Source: Haloarculaceae archaeon
GTDB lineage: Archaea; Halobacteriota; Halobacteria; Halobacteriales; Haloarculaceae
Assembly: GCA_018609945.1 (NCBI GenBank)
Contig: JAHENO010000204.1
Location: forward strand, 1 to 12,184
Length of the DNA stretch: 12,184 bases
Direction of reading: 5' to 3'
Each line of letters opens with the position of its first letter. Position 1 is the first letter of the stretch. The notes under the pieces were generated by a model that had not been told where the DNA came from, ran no database searches, and saw only the letters and a list, made by a program, of their open reading frames with translations. A program made the translations under genes and the position numbers. Positions 11,969 through 12,184 of the stretch are shown here, in pieces.

Positions 11969-12184
11969 GCGAACGAGACGTCCTCGCGAGTCGCTACCTC
12001 GCCGAACAGCCAGTCGGCGTGGTCGAGTGCGTACTCGCGGTGACCCTCCTCGATGTAGCCGACGGCGTCCTCGACGAGCACCGGTCGGTAGTCCCGGAGG
12101 CCGGCACTGCCGGCCGTGTGGAGGACACAGACGTTGGCAAGCGTCCCGCAGAACACCAGATCGCGGATGTTCCGGGCCGAGAGC
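11965..12184 (-). CDS. Isochorismatase-like cysteine hydrolase, C-terminal part only
   Basis: The gene enters from beyond the right edge; the visible C-terminal 72 residues begin LSARNIRDLVFCGTLANVCV. FCGTLANVCVLHTA is the isochorismatase/nicotinamidase signature around the catalytic cysteine (the Cys in NVCV), preceded by the cis-peptide region. It is followed by the YRPVLVEDAVGYIEEGHREYAL strand and helix that end these domains. Members hydrolyse isochorismate, nicotinamide, N-carbamoyl compounds or ureidoacrylate; the other two catalytic residues (Asp and Lys) are outside the window, so the substrate is open. An apparent start at 12156 is internal, because the open frame and family sequence continue to the window edge. 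Its stop overlaps the GTG start of the GNAT gene. Confidence 0.88.
   Translation of the reverse strand, partial: LSARNIRDLVFCGTLANVCVLHTAGSAGLRDYRPVLVEDAVGYIEEGHREYALDHADWLFGEVATREDVSFA

Noticed and set aside
11965..12156. A complete 63-residue protein starting at 12156.
   Set aside because: The frame stays open to the window edge with family-like sequence before that codon, so it is an internal GTG of a larger hydrolase.
1..12184. tRNA, rRNA, CRISPR, insertion sequence, integrase, toxin-antitoxin or defence genes.
   Set aside because: Looked for and not seen: no clustered repeats, transposase motifs or cloverleaf-like segments, and gene content and composition are uniform.

Overview
The window looks like ordinary chromosome from an extremely halophilic archaeon (class Halobacteria; a Haloarcula/Halomicrobium-like relative is plausible, but I cannot fix the genus). 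The DNA is GC-rich and the real proteins are strongly acidic. Most transcription units begin with an AT-rich TATA-like box 24-32 bp upstream of a start codon with almost no 5' leader, as expected for leaderless haloarchaeal mRNAs. Several protein families seen here are, as far as I know, essentially haloarchaeal. I see no rRNA, tRNA, insertion sequence, integrase, CRISPR array or phage gene.

Layout. Positions 1-99 (minus) hold the start of a VOC/glyoxalase-fold gene. A 326-bp stretch follows with at most a small, apparently frameshifted ORF. Next come a single-domain KaiC/RadA-like ATPase (426-1160, plus) and a winged-helix regulator (1377-1730, plus), then a DUF5807-type protein (1832-2278, plus) that converges on a DHH phosphoesterase (2283-3404, minus). 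A universal-stress-protein (Usp) neighbourhood spans 3476-5330. It contains a canonical UspA (minus), a divergent Usp with an altered nucleotide loop (plus), a GNAT acetyltransferase (minus), and a short third Usp (minus) whose stop overlaps the GNAT start. A DUF5806-type protein is divergent from it (5403-6074, plus).

From 6094 to 9906 the minus strand carries a lipoate-protein-ligase-like gene followed by dihydroorotase (pyrC). Behind its own strong promoter lies a two-gene ABC-2 transporter (ATPase then permease, overlapping as ATGA). Positions 10154-10984 (plus) encode a conserved protein with an M23/LytM-like metallopeptidase signature. The right end (minus) is a tightly packed operon: an isochorismatase-like hydrolase (cut by the window edge), a GNAT acetyltransferase and a DUF4385 protein.

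How they work together. The clear functional units are the ABC exporter pair, pyrimidine synthesis (PyrC) and the Usp/GNAT stress group. The remaining links are inferred from gene order. I do not see a clearly new multi-gene system. The best leads are the M23-like protein in an organism without peptidoglycan, the Usp paralogues with altered ATP loops beside a coupled acetyltransferase, and the broken small ORF near the left end.
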